A DNA stretch of 64,000 bases from Pseudomonas marginalis (GTDB taxonomy: Bacteria > Pseudomonadota > Gammaproteobacteria > Pseudomonadales > Pseudomonadaceae): assembly GCF_900105325.1 (NCBI RefSeq), contig NZ_FNSU01000003.1:2480001-2544000 (forward strand), written 5' to 3'. The notes beneath the pieces are model-generated. The model saw only the letters and a program-made list of their open reading frames with translations. It searched no databases and was not told where the DNA came from. The stretch's first letter is position 1; every line of letters starts with the position of its first letter. Shown piece after piece: positions 1 through 20,127 of the stretch. A program made the translations under genes and the position numbers.

Positions 1-193
1 CATACCCGGCGGCGCGGTAGCCGGGCTCATGGGGATCTGGCAGCAGGTAATGCGCGCTGACCCCGTTCCGGGTCAGGGTGCGCAAGGAGGAGGCGAACGG
101 CGCCGCGGTGTAATGCAGGATCACCTGCCGCACGGGTTCGCCGTGACGTTCGTTGAAATCCCTGGCGGGGAAACTGGTATCGATGACCAACAT
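1..193 (-). CDS. N-acetylmuramoyl-L-alanine amidase, N-terminal part (cut by window edge)
   Basis: The first 64 residues of a protein read leftward from an ATG at 191-193 and run off the window. They contain VILHYTA and a following VSAHYLL, the beta-strand/zinc-histidine pattern of the Amidase_2 (AmpD/AmiD) family, which cleaves the amide bond between MurNAc and the stem peptide of peptidoglycan. No signal peptide is visible at this start, so a cytoplasmic AmpD-like recycling role is possible, but the decisive C-terminal zinc ligands are outside the window. Its start lies about 120 bp from the end of the histidine kinase gene and the two are separated by a terminator. Confidence 0.75.
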   Translation of the reverse strand, partial: MLVIDTSFPARDFNERHGEPVRQVILHYTAAPFASSLRTLTRNGVSAHYLLPDPHEPGYRAAGY

Positions 194-243
194 AAGAACC
201 GTCCTTTTCAATACAGGCCGAGTCTTTCGGCCCGTTCAAGCGC

Positions 244-291
244 AAAAAAATTACCGCCATCCTGAAGGCTTGCACTTCAAGCGGGCGGTAA
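244..291 (-). terminator. Rho-independent terminator after the histidine kinase gene
   Basis: On the minus strand an 8-bp stem (TTACCGCC / GGCGGTAA on the plus strand, 251-258 and 284-291) encloses an inner TGAAG/CTTCA pairing and is followed by seven T residues (244-250 as A on plus). It lies just beyond the kinase stop codon, so it should end the two-component transcript. Confidence 0.85.
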
Positions 292-316
292 CTATTTGGC
301 TTGTGAAAAAACGCGG

Positions 317-1639
317 TCAGCGTCGCAACGGCATGCCCAGGTCAACGCGCAGGCCATCCACCTGGCTATCGAACGTCAACGAGCAGGAACAGCGCTGCAC
401 GATCGCCTGCACGATCGCCAGGCCCAGGCCACAGCCCTCGCTGTTGCCATTGCGCCAGAAGCGTTGGGTGAGGTATTGCAGGTCTTCGGGGGAGATCTGC
501 TTGCCGTGGTCGCGCACGCGGAAGATCACGTGATCGGCGGCGGTGAACACACTGAGCTCCACCCGTGTGTCTGCGGGTGTATGGCGCAGGGCGTTGTCCA
601 GCAGGTTGCGCAGGGCCGCGACCGCCAGGCCCACCGGCATGTCCACCGGGGTTTCGCTGAGGTTGTCCGCCAGGTTCAGGTCGATACGCCCATTATCGCC
701 GGCATTCGCGTCCTGGATCGCCAGCCGCGCGACTTCCTCGGCGCTGGACTGCAAGCCATCGTCGAATGACAGGCTGCCTTCCACCCGCGCCAACAGCAGC
801 AATTGCTCCAGGGTGCGATGCAAGCGGTCGGCGCCCTCCTCGGCGTGGGCCAGGGATTGGTCGCGGGCCGCGCCCTCGGTCATGCGCGCCACTTGCAGGT
901 GGGTCTTGATCGCCGTCAGCGGGCTGCGCAGCTCGTGGGCGGCGTCGCCGGTGAGGCGGCGTTCGCGCTCGATGGTCTTGGCGATGCGTTGCAGCAGTTG
1001 GTTCTGGGTGTCGAGCAGCGGCTTGAGTTCGCTGGGCAATGGGTGGATCTGCAACGGTTCGAGGGAATCGGCACTGCGGCGCATCAGCGCGTCACGCATG
1101 CGGTTGAGCGGCAGCAGGCTCTGGCCGATGCCCAGCCACAACAGGCACAGGCAACCGAGCATCGCCACGCCCACCGGCACCGAGGCGGCGAGCAGGATCG
1201 ACAGGTTCAGCGCCTCGCGCTCCACCTGGCGGTCGGCGGTGGTGATCAACAGGTCGCCACGGGACAGGGTAAAACTGCGCCATCCTACGCCATCGATGAC
1301 TTGGTCACGAAAGCCGCTCTTGCGCGACTCCAGGCCCTCATCCGGCGTGGTATGGCTGCGGGCGAGGATTTCCCCGCGCAAGGAGCTGACCTGGCAGGCC
1401 ATGCCCCCCGGCACATTCAGTTGCTCGGCACTGAAATGCGCGCCGCCGCTGACACTGGCCAGGCCCGGCATCTGCTCGGTCAGGCCCGCCACCATGCGCG
1501 CCGACGCCACCAGGCGCTGGTCGAGGGAAAACATCATCTGGTTGCGCAGGTCGTTAAGCATCCAGGCCGCCGCCAGGGCCCAGATCAGCACAAACGCGGC
1601 GCCGAGCTTGAACGTCAGGCGCAGGCGCAGGCTTTTCAC
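317..1639 (-). CDS. dsbS: Sensor histidine kinase, DsbS-like (copper/redox two-component system)
   Basis: A 440-residue inner-membrane kinase. TM1 is at about 11-28, a periplasmic loop follows to about 145, and TM2 is at about 146-170. Next come a HAMP-like linker, the H-box AAHELRSP with His235, the N-box LLDNALRH with Asn349 and the G2 box GCGLGLAI near 402. The G1 box is unusual: RDHGKQI instead of D-x-G-x-G. The periplasmic loop carries Cys82; P. aeruginosa DsbS is reported, as I recall, to sense copper through Cys82. The gene overlaps the response regulator by 4 nt and faces the dsbD operon, the order known for PA2480-PA2479-dsbD2. The function is inferred from this synteny; the family (QseC/PmrB type) is certain. 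Confidence 0.85.
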   Translation of the reverse strand: MKSLRLRLTFKLGAAFVLIWALAAAWMLNDLRNQMMFSLDQRLVASARMVAGLTEQMPGLASVSGGAHFSAEQLNVPGGMACQVSSLRGEILARSHTTPDEGLESRKSGFRDQVIDGVGWRSFTLSRGDLLITTADRQVEREALNLSILLAASVPVGVAMLGCLCLLWLGIGQSLLPLNRMRDALMRRSADSLEPLQIHPLPSELKPLLDTQNQLLQRIAKTIERERRLTGDAAHELRSPLTAIKTHLQVARMTEGAARDQSLAHAEEGADRLHRTLEQLLLLARVEGSLSFDDGLQSSAEEVARLAIQDANAGDNGRIDLNLADNLSETPVDMPVGLAVAALRNLLDNALRHTPADTRVELSVFTAADHVIFRVRDHGKQISPEDLQYLTQRFWRNGNSEGCGLGLAIVQAIVQRCSCSLTFDSQVDGLRVDLGMPLRR

Positions 1640-2316
1640 GAAGCGTTCTCTCCATCATCTGCCGGGCCGAGGCGATAACCCAGGCCGCGTACGGTCTCGA
1701 CGATGCCATTGCCCAACTTGCGCCGCAGGTGATGGATATGCACGTTGAGGGCGTTGCTTTCCAGTTCATCGTTGAAGCCGTAGACGCTGTCCTTGAGTTG
1801 CTCGCTGGACAGCACCCGGCCCTTGTTGTGCAACAGCGCCTGCAACAGCGCCTGTTCACGTCGGGACAGGTCCACCGGCTGGCCGCCCAACAGGGTTTCG
1901 CGACTGCTCGGGTCGTAGGTCAGCCGGCCGTGCTCGATCAGGTTGACGCTGCGCCCCGCCATCCGGCGCAGCAGGGTTTGCAGGCGTGCGGCCAATTCGC
2001 GCAGGTCGAAGGGTTTGAGCAGGTAGTCATCGGCACCGGCTTGCAGGCCGTCGACGCGGTTGGTCACCGAGTCCCGCGCGGTAAGGATCAGCACCGGAAT
2101 CTCCAGGCCCTGGCTGCGCAGCTGTTGCAGCAGCTTGAGGCCGTCTTCGTCGGGCAGGCCGAGGTCGAGCACCATGATGTCGAAGGTCGCCGCCTTGAGC
2201 ATCGCGCGCGCAGCGGCAGCCGTGGCCACGCGCTCGACTGTAAAGCCCTGGGCACCGAGGCCGGCCACGATGCCGCTGGCGATCAGTTCGTCGTCTTCAC
2301 AGACCAGTACGTGCAT
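1636..2316 (-). CDS. dsbR: OmpR-family response regulator, DsbR-like
   Basis: 226 residues: receiver domain 1-118 with acidic pocket EDD (7-9), phospho-acceptor Asp51 and Lys101 in LLKPF, then an OmpR/PhoB winged helix ending in VETVRGLGYRL. It is the first gene of the regulator operon and its stop overlaps the kinase start by 4 nt, which suggests translational coupling. The divergent neighbour is dsbD, and the shared upstream region contains a tandem 11-bp repeat that suits a dimeric OmpR-type protein. By analogy with P. aeruginosa DsbRS it probably activates the disulfide-isomerisation operon under copper or redox stress; that role is inferred from order and similarity. Confidence 0.85.
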   Translation of the reverse strand: MHVLVCEDDELIASGIVAGLGAQGFTVERVATAAAARAMLKAATFDIMVLDLGLPDEDGLKLLQQLRSQGLEIPVLILTARDSVTNRVDGLQAGADDYLLKPFDLRELAARLQTLLRRMAGRSVNLIEHGRLTYDPSSRETLLGGQPVDLSRREQALLQALLHNKGRVLSSEQLKDSVYGFNDELESNALNVHIHHLRRKLGNGIVETVRGLGYRLGPADDGENAS

Positions 2317-2425
2317 GCTGAACCCTTCATGAAAGATGGGGGGATTAAAAGTGCAACGGATTAAGCGCAGATTATGCCGTGAAAAGATGCAAGCTCAGAT
2401 AATCCCTACACTTTAGAATAGCGCC

Positions 2426-2447
2426 CGGTTAATCATCGGTTAATCAA
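2426..2447. promoter_or_regulatory. Tandem 11-bp direct repeat, likely DsbR binding site
   Basis: Two head-to-tail copies of CGGTTAATCAT/A occupy 2426-2436 and 2437-2447, one helical turn apart, in the 176-bp divergent region between dsbR and dsbD. OmpR-type regulators bind such direct repeats as head-to-tail dimers. The second copy ends 45 bp before the dsbD start codon, a position fitting activation of dsbD. Confidence 0.55.
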
Positions 2448-2492
2448 CGCCACACATTGTGTGCCTCACTTGCATCGAACTAAGGCTTGACC

Positions 2493-4220
2493 ATGCGGCA
2501 TCTGTTTACCTTTCTGCTGGTGTTATTCGCGGGGTTCGCCCAGGCCGCGCCGGGCAATCCGTTTGAGACCAAAGCCGATTTCCTCCCGGTGGGCAAGGCC
2601 TTCACCTTTACCTCCGAACGTCTTGAAAGTGGCGAGACCCAGCTGTATTGGCAGATTGCCGACGGTTATTACCTGTACAAGCAGCGCATGAAGTTCGATG
2701 GCCTGGCCGAAAAGCCCGTGCTGCCGCAAGGCGAAGCCCATAGCGACGAGTTCTTTGGCGAGCAGGAAGTGTATCGCCAGGGCCTGGAAGTGAAGATTCC
2801 CGCCGGTACCACCGGCCAGGTCAAGCTCGGCTGGCAGGGCTGCGCCGATGCGGGGCTGTGCTATCCGCCGCAGTCGATCAGCGTAGACCTGGGCGGCAAC
2901 CCCGCCGTTGCGGCCACCGCCGAAGCCCAGGACCAGAGCCTGGCCAGCGGCCTGCAACAACGCAGCCTGGGCTGGAGCCTGCTGGTGTTCTTCGGCCTGG
3001 GCCTGCTGCTGGCGTTTGCCCCGTGTTCGTTGCCGATGCTGCCGATCCTCGCCGGCCTGGTGGTGGGCAGTGGCGCCAGCCCGCGTCGCGGCTTTGCCCT
3101 GGCCGGCAGCTACGTGGTGTGCATGGCGCTGGTGTATGCGGCGCTCGGTGTACTCGCCGCCCTGCTCGGCGCCAACCTCGCAGCGCTGTTGCAAACCCCG
3201 TGGATCCTCGGCAGCTTCGCCGCCTTGTTCGTGATCCTCGCCCTGCCGATGTTCGGCTTCTTCGAACTGCAACTGCCCGTGGCCTTGCGCGATCGCCTGG
3301 ATAACGTCAGCCGCAACCAGAGCGGCGGCAGCCTGGTCGGCGCCGGGGTGCTCGGCGCGCTGTCCGGCCTGCTGGTGGGGCCGTGCATGACCGCGCCCCT
3401 GGCCGGTGCATTGCTGTACATCGCCCAGAGCGGCAATGCCCTGCACGGCGGCCTGATCCTGTTCGCCATGGGCATCGGCATTGGCGTGCCGCTGCTGTTG
3501 CTGGTGACCGTGGGCAACCGTTTCCTGCCCAAGCCGGGCACCTGGATGAATGTGCTCAAGGGCATCTTCGGCTTCCTGTTCCTGGCCACCGCCGTGCTGA
3601 TGATTCGCCCGGTGATCGACGAAAGCCTGTGGCTCGGCCTGTGGGGCGTGCTGGCCATGTCCATGGCCTATTGCGGCTGGCGCCTGGCCCAGGATTTCGG
3701 GCGGGTCGCCATGCTGTTCGGCGCCGGTTCCGTGGTCCTGGGGGTGTGGGGCGGCCTGCTGCTGGTGGGTGCGGCGGGTGGCAGCGACGACCTGTGGCAA
3801 CCGTTGAAGGTCTACAGTGGCTCGCGGACCACCGCCGCACCCACCGCCCACGAAGCCTTCATGACCATCAATGACCCCGGCGTGCTGCAAGGCCAGCTCG
3901 ACAGCGCCAAGGCCCAGGGCCAATGGGTACTGCTGGACTACTACGCCGACTGGTGCGTGTCGTGCAAGATCATGGAAAAACAGGTGTTCGGCAAACCCGC
4001 AGTGCTCGACGCGCTGAAGGATGTACGCCTGCTACGCCTCGACGTCACCGCCGACAATGCCGCCAGCCGCGCACTGCTGGGCCGCTACCAGGTGCCGGGG
4101 CCGCCCAGCTTCGTGTGGATCGGCCCTGACGGTGAGGAACGCCGCGCCCAGCGCATCACCGGCGAAGTGGATGCCGCCGCTTTCCTGCAACGCTGGACTC
4201 AAGCCCGGGACGCCCTCTGA
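2493..4220 (+). CDS. dsbD: Thiol:disulfide interchange protein DsbD
   Basis: 575 residues from the ATG at 2493. This start is preferred to the TTG two codons upstream because TAAGG (2481-2485) sits 7 nt ahead and a signal peptide (MRHLFTFLLVLFAGFAQA) begins there. The nDsbD domain has its Cys pair at about 117/123 (GCADAGLCYPP). A central eight-helix membrane domain contains APCSLPMLP and GPCMTAPLAG with the two shuttle cysteines. The C-terminal thioredoxin domain carries WCVSC at about 487-491. The protein moves electrons from cytoplasmic thioredoxin to periplasmic isomerases such as DsbG. Its stop codon overlaps the next gene by one base, so the three dsb genes form an operon. Confidence 0.95.
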   Translation: MRHLFTFLLVLFAGFAQAAPGNPFETKADFLPVGKAFTFTSERLESGETQLYWQIADGYYLYKQRMKFDGLAEKPVLPQGEAHSDEFFGEQEVYRQGLEVKIPAGTTGQVKLGWQGCADAGLCYPPQSISVDLGGNPAVAATAEAQDQSLASGLQQRSLGWSLLVFFGLGLLLAFAPCSLPMLPILAGLVVGSGASPRRGFALAGSYVVCMALVYAALGVLAALLGANLAALLQTPWILGSFAALFVILALPMFGFFELQLPVALRDRLDNVSRNQSGGSLVGAGVLGALSGLLVGPCMTAPLAGALLYIAQSGNALHGGLILFAMGIGIGVPLLLLVTVGNRFLPKPGTWMNVLKGIFGFLFLATAVLMIRPVIDESLWLGLWGVLAMSMAYCGWRLAQDFGRVAMLFGAGSVVLGVWGGLLLVGAAGGSDDLWQPLKVYSGSRTTAAPTAHEAFMTINDPGVLQGQLDSAKAQGQWVLLDYYADWCVSCKIMEKQVFGKPAVLDALKDVRLLRLDVTADNAASRALLGRYQVPGPPSFVWIGPDGEERRAQRITGEVDAAAFLQRWTQARDAL

Positions 4221-5071
4221 TGCTGACCCTGACCATCGGCACCTTCGCCATCGCCCTGAATCACATCCTGCTGATCAGCGCGTTGATTCTCGCCACCCTG
4301 GTGGGTTGGCGCGTGGCCAAGCGTGGCGGTGAAAATCCGGAATCGGTGCTGTTCAGCCTGTTCCTGCTGGGCATGCTGGCGGCCCGCGTCAGCTTCGTGC
4401 TGATGTACTGGAGTTACTACAGCAACGACTGGCTGCAGATGGTCGACCTGCGCGACGGCGGTTTTCTCGCCTGGCCCGGTATCGTCGCCCTGATCCTCGG
4501 TGCACTGCTCTATGGCTGGCGTCGCCCGGCGCTGCGCAAGCCCCTGAGCGCCGGGGTCATCACCGGGCTGGTGTTCTGGGGCATGACCAGCCTGTCCTTG
4601 AGCGTGTATGAAAAAGGCACACGCCTGCCGGACATCACCTTGCGCAACGCCAATGGCGAAGTGGTGCAACTGGCGGATTACCAGGGCGGCCCGCTGGTGA
4701 TCAACCTGTGGGCCACCTGGTGCCCGCCGTGCCGCCGCGAAATGCCGGTGCTGGAAAACGCCCAGCGCATGCGCCCCGACGTGACCTTCCTGTTCGTCAA
4801 CCAGGCCGAAAGCATGCAAAGCGTCAGCACCTTCCTCGCCACCCAAGGCCTGACCCTCGACAACGTGTTGTTCGACGCCAGCGGCCGCCTCGGCCAGGCC
4901 GTGGGCTCCATGGCCCTGCCCACCACGCTGTTCTACCAAGCCGACGGGCGCCTGATCAACAGCCACCTGGGCGAGTTGTCCCAGGCCAGCCTGGCCCGTG
5001 CCATGGAACCCTTCGACACCGCCCCTGCCGCCACAAGGAAACCGACATGCCTCGCCTCCGCCACCTGCTGA
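4220..5071 (+). CDS. Membrane-anchored TlpA/DsbE-like thioredoxin
   Basis: 283 residues. Several hydrophobic segments fill residues 1 to about 125 (a domain resembling the membrane part of prolipoprotein diacylglyceryl transferases in this PA2477-type family). A periplasmic TlpA-like thioredoxin domain follows, with WCPPC at Cys168/Cys171 and a cis-proline region ALPTTLFY. It lies between dsbD and dsbG, overlapping each (1 nt and 25 nt), so it probably receives electrons from DsbD and reduces a periplasmic client. The client is unknown; cytochrome c maturation is less likely because no ccm genes are nearby. Confidence 0.85.
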   Translation: MLTLTIGTFAIALNHILLISALILATLVGWRVAKRGGENPESVLFSLFLLGMLAARVSFVLMYWSYYSNDWLQMVDLRDGGFLAWPGIVALILGALLYGWRRPALRKPLSAGVITGLVFWGMTSLSLSVYEKGTRLPDITLRNANGEVVQLADYQGGPLVINLWATWCPPCRREMPVLENAQRMRPDVTFLFVNQAESMQSVSTFLATQGLTLDNVLFDASGRLGQAVGSMALPTTLFYQADGRLINSHLGELSQASLARAMEPFDTAPAATRKPTCLASATC

Positions 5072-5808
5072 CCCTGCTGCCGCTGACGCTGGCGGCCACC
5101 CTGGCCCAGGCCGAAGACTGGCCGGCACCGATCAAACAGATCGAAGCCAAAGGCGCCAAAATCCTCGGCAAGTTCGACGCCCCCAGCGGCCTCACCGGCT
5201 ACGCCGCGCAATACCAGAACCGCGGCATGGCGCTGTACCTGACCGCCGACGGCAAGAGCGTGATCGCCGGCAACCTGTACGACGCCCAGGGCAATGACCT
5301 GAGCAGCGCGCCCCTGGAAAAACTGGTGTACGCGCCGATGGCCAAGGAAGTCTGGGCCAAAATGGAAAAAAGCAGCTGGATCCAGGACGGCGACAAAAAC
5401 GCCCCGCGCGTCGTCTACCTGTTCAGCGACCCCAACTGCCCGTACTGCAACATGTTCTGGGAACAGGCGCGGCCATGGGTAAAAGCCGGCAAGGTGCAGT
5501 TGCGCCACATCATGGTCGGCATCATCCGCGAAGACAGCGCCGCCAAGTCGGCCGCCCTGTTCGCCGCCAAGGACCCGCAAAAGGCCCTGGAAGAACATGA
5601 AGCCGCCGGCAAGGGCAGCAAATTGCAGGCGCTGGCCAAGATTCCGGCGGACATCGAAGCCAAGCTCGATGCCAATATGAAGTTGATGGATGAGCTGGAA
5701 CTGTCGGCGACGCCGGCGATTTTCTACCTGGATGACAAGGGCGGCTTGCAGCAACAGCAAGGGGCGCCGTCGCCGGAGAAGTTGGCGAAGATTATGGGGC
5801 CGAAGTAA
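5047..5808 (+). CDS. dsbG: Thiol:disulfide interchange protein DsbG
   Basis: 253 residues from the ATG at 5047, which starts inside the end of the upstream gene (25-nt overlap). A signal peptide ending TLAQA-ED is followed by an N-terminal dimerisation domain. The thioredoxin-fold domain carries DPNCPYC (Cys131/Cys134), the DsbG-type active site, and a cis-proline loop SATPAIFY. DsbG is a periplasmic isomerase/reductase that repairs wrongly oxidised or sulfenylated cysteines and is kept reduced by DsbD, encoded two genes upstream. The gene ends the operon; the palindromic island at 5821-6110 separates it from convergent pvdL. Confidence 0.92.
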   Translation: MPRLRHLLTLLPLTLAATLAQAEDWPAPIKQIEAKGAKILGKFDAPSGLTGYAAQYQNRGMALYLTADGKSVIAGNLYDAQGNDLSSAPLEKLVYAPMAKEVWAKMEKSSWIQDGDKNAPRVVYLFSDPNCPYCNMFWEQARPWVKAGKVQLRHIMVGIIREDSAAKSAALFAAKDPQKALEEHEAAGKGSKLQALAKIPADIEAKLDANMKLMDELELSATPAIFYLDDKGGLQQQQGAPSPEKLAKIMGPK

Positions 5809-5820
5809 GCGGCGCCTGGT

Positions 5821-6107
5821 CTGACGCCATCGGGGCATGGGTATCTACGCAACTTTCAGTGAATACGGAATTTATGGCAATTAGGCTTCTGTAGTGAGCG
5901 GGCTTGTCGAATCGTCGCACCGCCCGCGCTGGGCTGCGAAGCGGCCCCAATAAGGTCACCGCAGAGTGCCAGAATCAATCGAGGTGAAGGTTTTGGGGCT
6001 GCTTCGCAACCCAGCGCGGGGCAAGCCCGCTCACCACAGAGTTATGTGTCAGCCTTTAAGAGTTGTGTAGATACCTATGGCCATCGGGGGCAAGCCCCGA
6101 TGGCGTC
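5821..6107. repeat. Nested REP/palindromic island between dsbG and pvdL
   Basis: Two inverted repeats are nested. The outer arms pair 5822-5854 (GACGCCATCGGGGCATGGGT..) with 6061-6107. The inner arms pair 5891-5948 (GTAGTGAGCGGGCTTG.., then ..GCTGGGCTGCGAAGCGGCC) with 5995-6041 (..AGCGCGGGGCAAGCCCGCTCACCAC). The right outer arm contains its own perfect 10-bp hairpin. The core words GTGAGCGGGCTTGCCCC recur at 20698 and 59460, marking a dispersed REP family. It contains no credible gene and separates two convergent operons. Confidence 0.8.
6080..6104. terminator. Perfect hairpin between convergent dsbG and pvdL
   Basis: GCCATCGGGG (6080-6089), loop GCAAG, then CCCCGATGGC (6095-6104): a perfect 10-bp GC-rich stem 20 bp beyond the pvdL stop. 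There is no long T tract on either side, so it may be a transcript-end stabiliser rather than a classical terminator. Confidence 0.5.
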
Positions 6108-6124
6108 CTGACAGACGGCGAAGA

Positions 6125-19021
<12,897 letters not shown>

Positions 19022-19072
19022 GGGGTTCCTGCCTGAAATCGGCTTACGGGAAATTCGGGAATGGGAGAGCGA

Positions 19073-19825
19073 TCAGCCGGCGGCCAGTTGCCGCGCCGCG
19101 CCAATGCGCCAGCGGGCCAGGTGTTCGTCGGCATAGCGCCGCACGCAGCGCAATACGGCGCTTTCGTGCTGGATAAGGAAGAAGTGGTGGCCGTCGAACA
19201 TGTCCAGGGAAAAACCGCTGGCGGCATCGAGCTGCCAGTCGAGCAACTGGTCGGCGCGCACGCTGTCCTGCTTGCCGCCGAACACATGGATCGGCAGGTC
19301 CAGCGGCTTGCGCTCGCCGTAGGTGAAGCTGCCGCACAGCAGGAAGTCGGCACGCAGGATCGGCAGCATCAACTGCATCAGCTCGGGATTGGCCAGGGCT
19401 TCTTCGGCGGTGCCTTGCAGTTCGCGCAGGCGGGCGATCAGTTGCGCGTCGGTCTTTTCGATGGCGTATTCGCTGACATCGCGGCGAGCCGGACCGGCCG
19501 TGCCGGAGGCGAACAGCGCCAGCGGCGCAGGGACATTTCGTGCGTTTAACGCGTGGGCCAATTCAAAGGCCAGCAGGCCGCCGAGACTATGGCCGAACAA
19601 CGCGTAAGGGCCGCTCAAGTCGCGACTGATTTCCTCCGCGAGCTGCGCCGCCAAGGCCTTGATATCGCGCTGCAGGGGCTCGTCCATGCGCATGCCCCGC
19701 CCAGGCAGTTCCAGCGGACACACCTGCAACCACTCCGGCAACGTGCGGCGCCAACGTGCGTAAACCATGGCGCTGGCGCCCGAATAGGGCAGGCAGAACA
19801 GGCGCAGTCGAGTCGGCGTAGTCAT
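19073..19825 (-). CDS. pvdG: Type II thioesterase PvdG
   Basis: 250-residue alpha/beta hydrolase of the NRPS editing thioesterase family: nucleophile in FGHSLGG (Ser80), a candidate Asp near 187 (KQDS) and catalytic His in DGHHFFL (213/214). It removes misprimed or stalled groups from carrier domains and is encoded just before pvdL in the same direction. The ATG at 19823-19825 overlaps the stop of a 17-codon ORF (ATGA), so initiation may be coupled to that small frame. A candidate PvdS-type promoter lies at 19937-19960. The name rests on family and on the conserved pvdS-pvdG-pvdL order. Confidence 0.93.
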   Translation of the reverse strand: MTTPTRLRLFCLPYSGASAMVYARWRRTLPEWLQVCPLELPGRGMRMDEPLQRDIKALAAQLAEEISRDLSGPYALFGHSLGGLLAFELAHALNARNVPAPLALFASGTAGPARRDVSEYAIEKTDAQLIARLRELQGTAEEALANPELMQLMLPILRADFLLCGSFTYGERKPLDLPIHVFGGKQDSVRADQLLDWQLDAASGFSLDMFDGHHFFLIQHESAVLRCVRRYADEHLARWRIGAARQLAAG

Positions 19826-19875
19826 CCAGCGACGACTCCAAACTGAAACACGCTGTGTGCACGATAAAAACCCAT
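19822..19875 (-). CDS. Possible 17-residue leader ORF coupled to pvdG
   Basis: On the minus strand a strong Shine-Dalgarno (AGGAGG) lies 5 nt before an ATG at 19873-19875. The frame reads MGFYRAHSVFQFGVVAG and stops at TGA, sharing ATGA with the pvdG start. pvdG itself has no good ribosome site of its own except inside this frame. It lies downstream of the candidate PvdS promoter, so it would be on the same mRNA. No family is recognised; it could be a leader peptide or only a means of translational coupling. Chance cannot be excluded for so short a frame. Confidence 0.45.
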   Translation of the reverse strand: MGFYRAHSVFQFGVVAG

Positions 19876-19936
19876 GTCGTCCTCCTGCGGGTGCTGATCC
19901 TTGGCCGCTTGACTAGCGACCCTGTCACCCAGAAGA

Positions 19937-19960
19937 ACGGACGGCACCGGCAAATAATTA
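19937..19960 (-). promoter_or_regulatory. Candidate PvdS-dependent (iron-starvation box) promoter for pvdG-pvdL
   Basis: The minus strand shows TAATT at 19956-19960, 16 nt, then CGT at 19937-19939. The PvdS consensus is TAAAT-N16/17-CGT; one base differs. It lies about 60 bp ahead of the small leader ORF and 112 bp ahead of pvdG, the expected place for iron-starvation control of pvdG-pvdL. Confidence 0.6.
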
Positions 19961-20028
19961 GTCGCCGGGTACCTGCGAGACGTGGTTCACACCAAACAAG
20001 AAAGCATAAGATTAGTTCGCCTTCTCAT

Positions 20029-20057
20029 TTGACAATCATTATCATTCAGCATAATTT
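20029..20057 (+). promoter_or_regulatory. pvdS promoter with overlapping Fur box
   Basis: TTGACA (20029-20034), a 17-nt spacer and TAATTT (20052-20057) form a sigma-70 promoter. GACAATCATTATCATTC (20031-20047) inside it matches the core of the Fur box consensus GATAATGATAATCATTATC. Iron-loaded Fur would block RNA polymerase, which is the known mode of pvdS control. The start codon is 70 bp downstream. Confidence 0.8.
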
Positions 20058-20127
20058 GTTGCCCGATGTGTAGGAGGCCTCAGCAAGGACGCCCTCCCCT
20101 AACCTCTTTTGCGACAAGGTGATTTCC

